Shown here: piece by piece, positions 19,033 to 26,994 of the stretch
Layout of the letters: the number at the start of each line of letters is the position of its first letter
Numbering within the stretch: the stretch's first letter is position 1
Notes under the pieces: generated by a model
What the model was told of the DNA's origin: nothing
The model's input: only the letters and a program-made list of their open reading frames with translations
Databases searched by the model: none
Translations under genes and position numbers: made by a program
Source: an uncultured Roseivirga sp.
Lineage (GTDB): Bacteria > Bacteroidota > Bacteroidia > Cytophagales > Cyclobacteriaceae
Assembly (NCBI GenBank): GCA_947493005.1
Contig: CANLOY010000014.1
Location: 1-56,301, forward strand
Length of the DNA stretch: 56,301 nt
Direction of reading: 5' to 3'

Positions 19033-19581
19033 ATGAATCAGAATAAGTTCTTCCTAGAACTCAAGAAGCAAAGTACCACTGGATTTCTAATCTGTTTTTT
19101 TAGTTTTCAACTCTTTAACCTCTCGGCACAAACCGAAGAGCAAAAAGCCATGGCCAAGCTCTCCTTTATGATTGGTGACTGGAAAGGTAAAGGGATCAGT
19201 TATCCTAAGGAAGACAATAAGCCATACCAAGTCCTTAGCAAAGTACGCTACGACCTGGATGGTGAACTGTTAGTCTTAAGACACAGGTCTACCAGAAACG
19301 ATACGACTCTCCTGGCTTTGCATACCATTATGTATTACAACAAGGAGGATGGCTATTACTACTACAATGCCTATCGAAGAAGTGGTGCTAGGCCTTTTCA
19401 GTGTCAGTTGAAAGATGACCAGTTTATCTGCGAAGTTAATGGCAACTACCGGCTGACTTTCCAAAGAACTGAAAATGGAGAGTTCAATGAATTTGGTCAA
19501 AGGCTAGTTAATGGCCGATGGGTGAAAAACTTTGAAGATATCCTACAACCTACCTCTGAGGTGATTATCAAAGACCATTAG
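19033..19581 (+). CDS. Secreted DUF1579-like / lipocalin-type beta-barrel protein
   Basis: The 182-residue protein has an N-terminal signal segment (residues 14-32, GFLICFFSFQLFNLSAQ). The body contains LSFMIGDWKGKGISYP, the opening motif of DUF1579/heme-binding-like beta-barrel proteins, followed by repeated strands (LLVLRHRSTRN, MYYNKEDGYYYYNAYRR). The ligand is unknown. It lies 50 nt after DUF6090 copy 1 and 3 nt before copy 2, so all three are probably one operon. The family assignment rests on the short motif and strand pattern. Confidence 0.7.
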   Translation: MNQNKFFLELKKQSTTGFLICFFSFQLFNLSAQTEEQKAMAKLSFMIGDWKGKGISYPKEDNKPYQVLSKVRYDLDGELLVLRHRSTRNDTTLLALHTIMYYNKEDGYYYYNAYRRSGARPFQCQLKDDQFICEVNGNYRLTFQRTENGEFNEFGQRLVNGRWVKNFEDILQPTSEVIIKDH

Positions 19582-19584
19582 TTT

Positions 19585-20295
19585 ATGCTCAACTTCCTTA
19601 AAAAACTAAGACGAAAAGAGATGAAGAGTACAAGCTATCTTAAATACGCTATCGGAGAAATAGCTTTAGTAGTCATTGGTATTCTAATTGCGTTAAGTAT
19701 CAACAATTGGAATGAGGGGCTTAAAGAACGCAAAAAAGAAAAGTTAACGATCAAAATTCTGACTGAAGAGATTGATAAAAATTTGCAGCAGATGAATGAA
19801 GATTATAACAACAATATCCAAATACTAGACAGCTTAACGCTATACACAAAAGGTGAATTGAAAAAACAAGATGGATATGCAAAAGCACGGTTCATTGCCT
19901 ATGTTTTGAATTACAATTGGGGGAAATTCGAGTATCCCACCCTCGATCAGGAACTCGGTCCAAATCGGGTTATTCAAAATTCTACAGAGCTCAGTTCAGC
20001 GCTAAAAGCTCTAAATACAGCACATACTGCAGTAGACTTTCAACTCAACTATCTTAATGAGCTATTCAATAACCAAACAGTACCATACTTGCTGGAGTCT
20101 GGTGCAGGTACAGGGCTTATCAATACTATGTTTCAATATAATCAAGAGGCACAAAAACTTGAGGCTTTATATGACATGGAATCATTGAGAAACATTTTAT
20201 CCATTCAACAACTGTTTCTGTTCAGTTATAATCGCAGGATTCAAATGTTAATGCAACAATCTGAACTTACCCTGAAAAAGCTTCGGGAATTATAA
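19585..20295 (+). CDS. DUF6090 membrane protein (copy 2)
   Basis: The 236-residue protein repeats the N-terminal DUF6090 block of the gene at 18227 almost residue for residue (MLNFLKKLRRKEMKSTSYLK, then YAIGEIALVVIGILIALSIN and NNWNEG). The remainder differs strongly (ERKKEKLTIKILTEEIDKNL, then a helical domain). One membrane segment at about 22-40. It starts 3 nt after the secreted-protein gene and ends 1 nt before the convergent protease gene. It is a diverged duplicate; function unknown. Confidence 0.85.
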   Translation: MLNFLKKLRRKEMKSTSYLKYAIGEIALVVIGILIALSINNWNEGLKERKKEKLTIKILTEEIDKNLQQMNEDYNNNIQILDSLTLYTKGELKKQDGYAKARFIAYVLNYNWGKFEYPTLDQELGPNRVIQNSTELSSALKALNTAHTAVDFQLNYLNELFNNQTVPYLLESGAGTGLINTMFQYNQEAQKLEALYDMESLRNILSIQQLFLFSYNRRIQMLMQQSELTLKKLREL

Positions 20296-20296
20296 T

Positions 20297-21064
20297 CTAC
20301 TTTTTACTCCCAATCACTTGTTCAATCCATTCCACATAATTACTCACTCTAGTATAGTACTCATAGACTCCATAACGTCCTTCGGGCCTCCCCAGACCTC
20401 TTCCATCCTGGTGTGAGCTAACACCCATTATGTAAGCCTGACCTCCATCGAACCAAAGAGCAGGCCCACCACTATCCCCCGGTCCGCTAATTCCCTCCAA
20501 AGGAAGAGCATCTTTTGAATCAGGTGCATCAAAAGTAAACCGAATAAAGCCTCCGCTAGGTCTGAAACCATCTACTCTGTTTTGTGCGGCACGCATCTTT
20601 CTATCCTTATTAATTGCACCGTCAGCCATACCTTTGTCACCTGTTCCCGCCCAGCCAGTTCCAGCAAAAATGATTTTCTTTCCCAGTTCATCATTCTTAG
20701 TATATAGCTTTGCTTGCTCAACATTAGGAACTGGTTTTTCAAGTTCCAGTAAAGCAATATCGTGCATTATACTTACCCCATCTCTAAATTCAGGGTGAAT
20801 CACTTTCTGTTTAATGGCATACTTGACTCCATCAACAGTTACCTCATTACCAATTTGAGGAATAACAGCCACATGAGCAGCCGTAATAATCCAATTAGGT
20901 TTTACAAATGTGCCACAGCCGGCATTTAAACGAATTACTGAACCTCCATACTTTTCTGCTAGAGAAAGGTACTTCGCTTCGTCCACATCATGACGCATTA
21001 CGATTTCATGACTATTCATGGGGGCAAAAATGAAACTGAGGAGAAGAGAAAAAAGTACTTTCAT
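20297..21064 (-). CDS. Secreted trypsin-like serine protease (S1 family)
   Basis: The ATG at 21064 begins a signal peptide (MKVLFSLLLSFIFAPMNSHE); the longer frame to 21088 adds residues unlike one. The catalytic triad is complete: His64 in WIITAAHVAV, Asp102 in MHDIALLELEKP, Ser198 in GISGPGDSGGPALW. The GDSGGP motif and ALLELEKPVP match chymotrypsin-fold proteases, about 255 residues in all. Asp-like selectivity residues cannot be assigned safely. It is exported to the periplasm or outside; the substrate is unknown. Confidence 0.9.
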   Translation of the reverse strand: MKVLFSLLLSFIFAPMNSHEIVMRHDVDEAKYLSLAEKYGGSVIRLNAGCGTFVKPNWIITAAHVAVIPQIGNEVTVDGVKYAIKQKVIHPEFRDGVSIMHDIALLELEKPVPNVEQAKLYTKNDELGKKIIFAGTGWAGTGDKGMADGAINKDRKMRAAQNRVDGFRPSGGFIRFTFDAPDSKDALPLEGISGPGDSGGPALWFDGGQAYIMGVSSHQDGRGLGRPEGRYGVYEYYTRVSNYVEWIEQVIGSKK

Positions 21065-21145
21065 AGCATTGGTTTTTGTACAAAACACAATTTACGTAAG
21101 CACTTTCGCAAAACCAACTAAACAATTAGTAGACTATTTTAAAAC

Positions 21146-21727
21146 TCAGTCAACCAGATTGAGCTGATAATCCGCTACTACCTTGCCTATGTATTTCTGG
21201 TCTTTAATAATAGTTTCATAGATCCAGGTATAGTGATTATTGCTTTGAATTGTTTTTCTGGCTGATTCCTCTCCTATAAGCTCTGCCACACTTTTATATT
21301 CTAAATAGCATACCATTAAATGCATATAAGTGGAGTACTCATCTCTGGCACCTCTGCCATTTCTTACAGGTACGTTTTTGTATTTCTTTCTGAATTCTGC
21401 AATGGCTTTTTCAGCTCCTTCAGGTCTGGCATCAACATACCAGTGTAACTGTTCATGGATAAAAGTGCTTAATAAGCCATCATCATTCTGCTTCCTTGTA
21501 CTTAAGGTAAGAACAGGGTGGCTATGAGGAATTACGTCATCTTCCACCATAACTTTATTAGTAAATATCCATTTTGACAAATCATGTTTTTCAAGTAGTC
21601 CTTGCACACGCTGAGCAACACCCTTTTCCCACTTTGTACCGTTCTTGGTAGTTATTTCAACTGGTGTGCTCTGTGCTTGCATCAAAAAAGTACTTAGAAG
21701 TGTGATTAATAGAATAGACAGTCTCAT
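21146..21727 (-). CDS. Secreted protein with HExxH motif, putative metallopeptidase
   Basis: The start at 21727 gives a signal peptide (MRLSILLITLLSTFLMQAQS) and a 193-residue product; an upstream Met at 21856 overlaps the AraC gene and is unlikely. The motif FIHEQLHWYVD (His91-Glu92-Gln-Leu-His95) has the HExxH form of zinc metallopeptidases. A possible third ligand lies in EYSTYMHLMVCYLEY. I do not recognise an established peptidase family. It sits between the S1 protease and an AraC regulator, all on the minus strand. Confidence 0.75.
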   Translation of the reverse strand: MRLSILLITLLSTFLMQAQSTPVEITTKNGTKWEKGVAQRVQGLLEKHDLSKWIFTNKVMVEDDVIPHSHPVLTLSTRKQNDDGLLSTFIHEQLHWYVDARPEGAEKAIAEFRKKYKNVPVRNGRGARDEYSTYMHLMVCYLEYKSVAELIGEESARKTIQSNNHYTWIYETIIKDQKYIGKVVADYQLNLVD

Positions 21728-21803
21728 GTTTTTAATTTTGAAGATAGAGTTACCATAAATGATTCTATAGGAAAAAACGGAACACGGTAAATCTATAAAT
21801 TCT

Positions 21804-22604
21804 TTAAGAAAACAATCGATCAGGGCTTTGCCCAACCATTTTCTGAAATTCGGCAATCATATGTGACTGATCGTAATACCCTGTTTCATAGGCTATCTCA
21901 GCCCATTCCTTCTGCTTATTACATAAAGTCAGAGATTTTGAAAAGCGCTCTATTTGTAATATCAGCTTAGGGCTATGTCCTACATACTTTCTGGTAATGT
22001 TTCTTAGGTGCCTGTCACTAAGACCTAATCCCCCCGCGATTTCCCTAACATTCATTTCAGAGAAAGCTCCTACATTCAAAAGACTTTGAACTACAGGGTT
22101 CAACTCTGAGGCCTTACCTAATCTTTCCAAAAGTTCTCTTTCAATCAAGCTAATTAAACCTGATTCATCTTTTTTAACCGCAAAATCTGTCAATTGAGTT
22201 AACAATCTGTCATTGCACCAATCAAACAATAGTTCTGCATCAACCGCCTGATCCACTAGTTCACTTTGTGTAAGCTCACATAAAGAATACAACGCACCTG
22301 GCCTAAACGCCAGCATAAAAGTGAGCCATCTATTCCTTCTGCTTATTCTTATATGAGTAGTCCTTGGTCCAATTACTCTTAAAGAAGATTTGGTCTGCCC
22401 ACTCTGTTCGGAAAGGTAAAAGATTAGATAAGGACAGTTATCTGGTAAGATATACCAACTGCTATCTTTTGAACATAAGAATTCACCAGTAAGTAAAGTA
22501 TAAGATTTGATATACGTACTCAAGCTCTTACATGGAGCATAGTTTTTCTGACCTAGTAACGTATCCAAATTACCTAGCTCATGCATTACCGGATCGTAGC
22601 GCAT
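21804..22604 (-). CDS. AraC-family transcriptional regulator
   Basis: The 266-residue protein has an N-terminal ligand/dimerisation-like region (about 1-150, similar to the DUF6597 type: SSWYILPDNCPYLIFYL) and a C-terminal double helix-turn-helix (about 165-265). The latter is marked by NVREIAGGLGLSDRHLRNITRKYVGHSPK and, in the second HTH, IAYETGYYDQSHMIAEFQKMVGQSP (both written in two halves here: NVREIAGGLGLSDRHL and YYDQSHMIAEFQKMV). Its gene is divergent from the ceramidase-like gene and upstream of the HExxH protein; either may be a target. Confidence 0.9.
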   Translation of the reverse strand: MRYDPVMHELGNLDTLLGQKNYAPCKSLSTYIKSYTLLTGEFLCSKDSSWYILPDNCPYLIFYLSEQSGQTKSSLRVIGPRTTHIRISRRNRWLTFMLAFRPGALYSLCELTQSELVDQAVDAELLFDWCNDRLLTQLTDFAVKKDESGLISLIERELLERLGKASELNPVVQSLLNVGAFSEMNVREIAGGLGLSDRHLRNITRKYVGHSPKLILQIERFSKSLTLCNKQKEWAEIAYETGYYDQSHMIAEFQKMVGQSPDRLFS

Positions 22605-22705
22605 ATTTATATTTTAATGGTATTAACGACTTTAGGTCTACCAGATTACCGATTATTTAAATTGAACACAACTTTTTAGGGACTTTGCTGGTTCTTACAA
22701 TAATC

Positions 22706-23386
22706 ATGTTTTTACCAGATCAGATTACGGATGGCGGTCCATGGTATGCCGAGACTCGGATTACAGATGCTTTAATTGTCGAACCGTGGAATGCTATTTC
22801 ATCTTTGGCTATTGCTGCCCCTGCAATTTACTTCCTGTGGAAAATTAGAAAGGAACCTAAAAAGTATGGATTTCTGCTTGCCTGTATTCCTTTTTTACTT
22901 CTCAATGGAATAGGAAGCACTTTATTCCATGGGCTAAGAACATCAAGAGCTTTTCTATTCATGGACTTTATGCCAGCGTTGATCCTTACATTAATGATTA
23001 CAGTATACTTATGGGCCAAAGTGCTTCCAAAGTGGTGGATGAGCTTGGGAGTTATCACACCTGTATTTTTAATGCGCTTTGGAATCCTCGATATCATTCC
23101 CGGACAAGGAGGTATTAATGCTTCATATACTATTAGCGGGATAGCTTTCTTACTGCCTGTGTTTTTAATTCTTAGAAAATACCAGTTTAAAAAGTCCATC
23201 AATATTCTTATCGGTGCATTATGTTTTATTCTTGCCATCTACTTCAGACAAGTGGATAGAGATTTCACTGAAACAATCTCATTTGGCACCCATTTCCTGT
23301 GGCACATATTCTCGGGTATAGGCGCATTTCTTTTAGCAGACTACCTGTACTTTATCAGGAAAACTGAATTGAGTTTAGAAAAGTAA
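22706..23386 (+). CDS. Ceramidase-like (CREST superfamily) integral membrane protein
   Basis: The 226-residue protein (ATG at 22706; a TTG at 22685 would add seven residues) has about seven hydrophobic segments. Conserved motifs of the alkaline ceramidase/CREST group are visible: EPWNAISSLAIAAPAIYF, GIGSTLFHGLRTSRAFLFMD (Ser, His and Asp) and, near the end, THFLWHIFSGIGAF (two His). These residues form the zinc site in alkaline ceramidases. Many Bacteroidota make sphingolipids, so hydrolysis of a ceramide-like amide is plausible, but activity is inferred from motifs only. Confidence 0.75.
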   Translation: MFLPDQITDGGPWYAETRITDALIVEPWNAISSLAIAAPAIYFLWKIRKEPKKYGFLLACIPFLLLNGIGSTLFHGLRTSRAFLFMDFMPALILTLMITVYLWAKVLPKWWMSLGVITPVFLMRFGILDIIPGQGGINASYTISGIAFLLPVFLILRKYQFKKSINILIGALCFILAIYFRQVDRDFTETISFGTHFLWHIFSGIGAFLLADYLYFIRKTELSLEK

Positions 23387-23482
23387 ATTAAAGAAGTGCC
23401 CCATATTGTCGTTTTGGCAACAGCTTTTCTTTTTGAGATTGAATTACTTAGATTTATTTAAATCAATCAGAACTTTTTCGAC

Positions 23483-25096
23483 ATGCAAAAACCTGTTTCA
23501 GTTGCCAAGTTTTCAGCTCTGGGAGAAAAACAACCTACCCATGCACTTGTATCAAAAACCGATCTTGTAGTAATCCGATATGGAAATGAAGTATCCGTGC
23601 TATATGGCCGCTGCTTACACAGAGGCGCCTTGCTTTCGGATGGTTTCGTTGATGGAGACAATCTCATTTGCGGTCTGCACAATTGGGATTACAGAATAGA
23701 TACTGGAGTAAGCGAATACAACAACAGTGAGGTATTAAACAAGTTTACTTCCAAAATAGACGATGATACAGTACTGATTGATGAGCAGGAAATCATTGAT
23801 TTCGAAGTAGCTCACCCACCTTCATTTAATCGAGATGAGTATTTGGGTGCCTACGCAGACACTCACCCTGAAGCTACAGAACCTTACACCAGATACATTA
23901 AAGAGCTGGCACAGAATGGCTTAAAAAACTGGGGGCATCACGGGCCTACTGAAGCCATGGGTGTTGACAGAACCACCTTACCTAAATGGGAAGACATTCA
24001 GTTCCTGCCTGCTCAGTTATCCAGAAGGCCATTGCTGGACCATGAAGAAGTCGGTACCAAAGTGATTATTGGTCTGAATGCCAAGAAGCCACTAGAACTA
24101 GACATCCCAGTATTTGTTTCAGATATGTCTTTCGGTGCACTATCGAGAGAGTCAAAGATTGCTTTGGCCAAGGGAGCCGAAATGGCAGGCACCGGTATTT
24201 GTTCTGGAGAAGGAGGAATGTTACCTGATGAACAAGCGAATAATTCGAGGTACTTCTACGAATTGGCCTCGGCACAATTTGGTTTCTCATGGGATAAACT
24301 TAAAAATGTACAAGCCTTCCATTTTAAGGGAGGACAAGGTGCAAAAACGGGAACAGGAGGACACCTTCCTGGGCATAAGGTATCAAAAGAAATAGCAGAA
24401 GTTAGAGGGCTCAATGAAGGTGAGTCAGCCATATCCCCTGCTACCTTTCCAAATTTCCATGGCGTACAAGACTTTAAAGATTTCACAGAAAAAGTAAGAG
24501 AAGTTACTGGAGGAATTCCCGTAGGTTTTAAAATCTCGGCTGCAAGACTGGAAGAAGATATTGACTTTGCACTAGAAGTTGGGGTTGACTACATCATTCT
24601 GGATGGAAGAGGTGGTGGAACAGGTGCTGCTCCGACAATTCTAAGAGACAACATCAATGTCCCCACTATCCCAGCTTTAGCGAGAGCAAGAAAGCACTTA
24701 GATAAAAGAAATGCTACAGGTGTTTCTTTGGTCATAACCGGAGGGTTGCGTGTAGCTGAAGATTTTGCAAAAGCCATGATGATGGGTGCAGATGCCATTG
24801 CAGTATCTAACTCAGCTCTTCAAGCAATTGGTTGTTTAGGTATGCGTGCCTGTAATACAAACAACTGCCCTGTTGGGATTGCAACACAAAAAGAAACTTT
24901 AAGGCAAAGGCTGATTATTCAGTCTTCTGCAAAACAATTGCACAACTTCTTTACTGCAACTACAGACCTAATGAAAGTAGTTGCCAGAGCATGTGGGCAT
25001 GACGATTTTTCAAAATTTAATGCTTCGGACTTAAGCACTTTCAATTGGGATATCCATAAATTGGCGGGCATCCCTTATGCAGGGATAAACCCTTAA
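23483..25096 (+). CDS. Rieske domain fused to glutamate-synthase-type FMN/3Fe-4S domain
   Basis: The 537-residue protein joins an N-terminal Rieske [2Fe-2S] domain (about 5-100; Cys44-x-His46 in GRCLHRGA and Cys63-x2-His66 in LICGLHNWDY) to a GltB/GltS-like FMN-binding barrel (about 150-510). The barrel has PVFVSDMSFGALSRESK, GICSGEGGMLPDE, KGGQGAKTGTGGHLPG and DGRGGGTGAAPTI, and the 3Fe-4S cysteines Cys451, Cys457 and Cys462 in GCLGMRACNTNNCPVGIATQ. There is no glutaminase domain. In this class electrons pass between Fe-S and FMN; the substrate is not glutamate by default. It is first in a run of eleven close genes. Confidence 0.88.
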   Translation: MQKPVSVAKFSALGEKQPTHALVSKTDLVVIRYGNEVSVLYGRCLHRGALLSDGFVDGDNLICGLHNWDYRIDTGVSEYNNSEVLNKFTSKIDDDTVLIDEQEIIDFEVAHPPSFNRDEYLGAYADTHPEATEPYTRYIKELAQNGLKNWGHHGPTEAMGVDRTTLPKWEDIQFLPAQLSRRPLLDHEEVGTKVIIGLNAKKPLELDIPVFVSDMSFGALSRESKIALAKGAEMAGTGICSGEGGMLPDEQANNSRYFYELASAQFGFSWDKLKNVQAFHFKGGQGAKTGTGGHLPGHKVSKEIAEVRGLNEGESAISPATFPNFHGVQDFKDFTEKVREVTGGIPVGFKISAARLEEDIDFALEVGVDYIILDGRGGGTGAAPTILRDNINVPTIPALARARKHLDKRNATGVSLVITGGLRVAEDFAKAMMMGADAIAVSNSALQAIGCLGMRACNTNNCPVGIATQKETLRQRLIIQSSAKQLHNFFTATTDLMKVVARACGHDDFSKFNASDLSTFNWDIHKLAGIPYAGINP

Positions 25097-25113
25097 GAAA
25101 GAAGAAATATTTA

Positions 25114-26340
25114 ATGGAAGACGTATACAAAAAATCAGTTGAACTGCATGAACAAATGCAGGGTAAGATTGAGCTTACAAATAAAATTGCTGTAGATACT
25201 ACAGAAAAACTATCCCTTGTCTACTCACCTGGAGTAGCACAACCATGCCTGGAAATTGAAAAGAACCCGGAAAGGGCCTATGACATGACAATGAAGGGCA
25301 ATACCATTGCCGTAGTAACTAATGGAACTGCTGTACTTGGGCTTGGGGATATTGGGCCATTAGCCTCATTACCGGTAATGGAAGGTAAAGCCATGCTCTT
25401 TAAAAGATTTGCAAATATCAATGCCGTTCCAATTTGTATTGACAGCACTAATACAAGGCACATTATTGAAACGATTACCAGAATTGCGCCTGCTTTCGGA
25501 GGCATTAACCTGGAGGATATCAAAGCTCCCGAAAGTTTTGAAATCGAAGAGAAACTACAAAATCTGGGTATACCTGTTTTTCATGACGATCAACACGGAA
25601 CTGCCATTGTAACATTGGCGGCTTTGGTAAATGCTGCTAAGGTAAAAGGTAAAAAGCTGGCAGATATGAAGGTTGTTGTGAATGGTGCCGGGGCTGCAGG
25701 AATTGCCATTGCTAAACTTTTGAGATGCTTTAATATTGATTCTGATCTATGTGTTTCTGTAAAGCAATTAATTGTATGTGACAGCAAAGGTGCAATTCAC
25801 AGATTCCGTCATGACCTGAACAAAGCCAAAACCGAGCTATTGAAGTACTCCAACTTTAATGATGTTAAGGGAGATATTCATGATGTGATTAAAGATGCAG
25901 ATGTGTTCGTAGGTGTTAGTAAAGGAGATTTACTGACCAAAGAAGATATCAAAAACATGGCTCCCGACCCTATCATTTTTGCCATGGCTAACCCCACTCC
26001 GGAAATTATGCCTGAGGAAGCTCTGGCAGCGGGAGCTTCAATTGTAGGAACTGGAAGAAGTGACTATCCAAACCAGATTAACAACGTGTTGGCATTTCCT
26101 GGGATTTTCAAGGGAGCCTTAATGGCAAGAGCCGCTACCATCAGTACAGAGATGAAACTTGCTGCAGCCTATGCCATTGCTAGTGCCGTAGAGAACCCAA
26201 CAGCCAACATGGTAATTCCATCTGCTCTGGATGCTTCATTAGCAGAAATTGTAGCAAAAGCTGTCGAACAGGCTGTTTACCATGAAAGAGAGATGGCAAA
26301 GAGAATTGCCGAAGCAGATGCTGAATATGATAATGACTGA
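25114..26340 (+). CDS. NAD(P)-dependent malic enzyme
   Basis: The 408-residue protein is the short form of malic enzyme, which converts malate to pyruvate and CO2 with reduction of NAD(P). Visible motifs are LVYSPGVAQPCLEI, TNGTAVLGLGDIGPLASLPV, KRFANINAVPICID, EDIKAPESFEIEEKL, FHDDQHGTAIVTLAAL and the nucleotide loop VVNGAGAAGIAIAKLL. No phosphotransacetylase domain is attached. It starts 17 nt after the Rieske-GltS gene and its 3' end overlaps the next small gene. The product pyruvate is a plausible substrate for the ThDP enzyme further down. Confidence 0.95.
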   Translation: MEDVYKKSVELHEQMQGKIELTNKIAVDTTEKLSLVYSPGVAQPCLEIEKNPERAYDMTMKGNTIAVVTNGTAVLGLGDIGPLASLPVMEGKAMLFKRFANINAVPICIDSTNTRHIIETITRIAPAFGGINLEDIKAPESFEIEEKLQNLGIPVFHDDQHGTAIVTLAALVNAAKVKGKKLADMKVVVNGAGAAGIAIAKLLRCFNIDSDLCVSVKQLIVCDSKGAIHRFRHDLNKAKTELLKYSNFNDVKGDIHDVIKDADVFVGVSKGDLLTKEDIKNMAPDPIIFAMANPTPEIMPEEALAAGASIVGTGRSDYPNQINNVLAFPGIFKGALMARAATISTEMKLAAAYAIASAVENPTANMVIPSALDASLAEIVAKAVEQAVYHEREMAKRIAEADAEYDND

Positions 26341-26548
26341 GTTCATAGCAACCATATTATTGATTCTTACAGGTGTCTATCTTTTGATAGGCACCATATT
26401 CTACTTCCCTTTTATTAAAAAGGGAGTTCATAAAATTGATGGGGGTGTAAAAGATGCACCTCTATTTATGAAGATTCTCATCTTTCCTGGGACAGTCGCG
26501 TTATGGCCATTTCTGTTAAGAAAAGTGAAGAAAGGAGCCTCTTTATGA
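26333..26548 (+). CDS. Small membrane protein (71 residues)
   Basis: Starting at the ATG at 26333, which overlaps the malic-enzyme stop, the product begins MTEFIATILLILTGVYLLIG, a membrane helix. It then has FYFPFIKKGVHKIDGGV and a second hydrophobic stretch (ILIFPGTVALWPFLL) before a basic tail. It looks like a two-helix inner-membrane subunit. No named family is recognised. Overlapping starts and stops on both sides (ATGA with the next gene) show it is part of the operon. Confidence 0.75.
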   Translation: MTEFIATILLILTGVYLLIGTIFYFPFIKKGVHKIDGGVKDAPLFMKILIFPGTVALWPFLLRKVKKGASL

Positions 26549-26994
26549 ACGTAAAACTGCGAAAACGACATCGTTATATATGGATGGTTTTGGGGATAGC
26601 CCTGCCATTGCTATGCCTTGAAGCTATAGAGCACATTCCAAAAAATGTCATTGGAGATATACCAAGATATTCTTGCCCTGCTGGGATAGCAAGTTGTGGT
26701 GAATTTTCGCATAGCGACTATTATCATTCGTTTGAGACTGAAATTGAAACAAAAGATTCAATTTCTAACTTAATAGTCACTGTAAAGCAACCAATAGTGT
26801 CAGCATTCACAACTCTGTATATTGATAAATCCGAAGAGATAACTTCCCAATCCCTGTTAATAGGTCTGTTGAATGGAATGGGGAAATATGAATTTCAAGT
26901 TCCCAATGAGATAATAAATGATTCTTTCACTTTATTCTTTCACGATAAGCTTAATAATAAAACTTTTCACGAAGAACGTATCATCTCAGAATGA
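26545..26994 (+). CDS. Single-pass membrane protein of unknown function
   Basis: The ATG at 26545 overlaps the previous stop (ATGA) and yields 149 residues. A basic start (MNVKLRKRHR) precedes a hydrophobic segment YIWMVLGIALPLLCLEAI (about 11-28). The rest is predicted outside the cytoplasm, with two cysteines close together (SCPAGIASCGEF, Cys44 and Cys51 region) that could form a disulphide or bind a cofactor, then beta-strand-like sequence. No family is recognised. Its stop overlaps the ferric-reductase/Rieske gene (ATGA). Confidence 0.75.
   Translation: MNVKLRKRHRYIWMVLGIALPLLCLEAIEHIPKNVIGDIPRYSCPAGIASCGEFSHSDYYHSFETEIETKDSISNLIVTVKQPIVSAFTTLYIDKSEEITSQSLLIGLLNGMGKYEFQVPNEIINDSFTLFFHDKLNNKTFHEERIISE

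Noticed and set aside
22828-23238. 136-residue minus-strand frame
   Set aside because: Antisense to the ceramidase-like membrane gene, with no recognisable motif.
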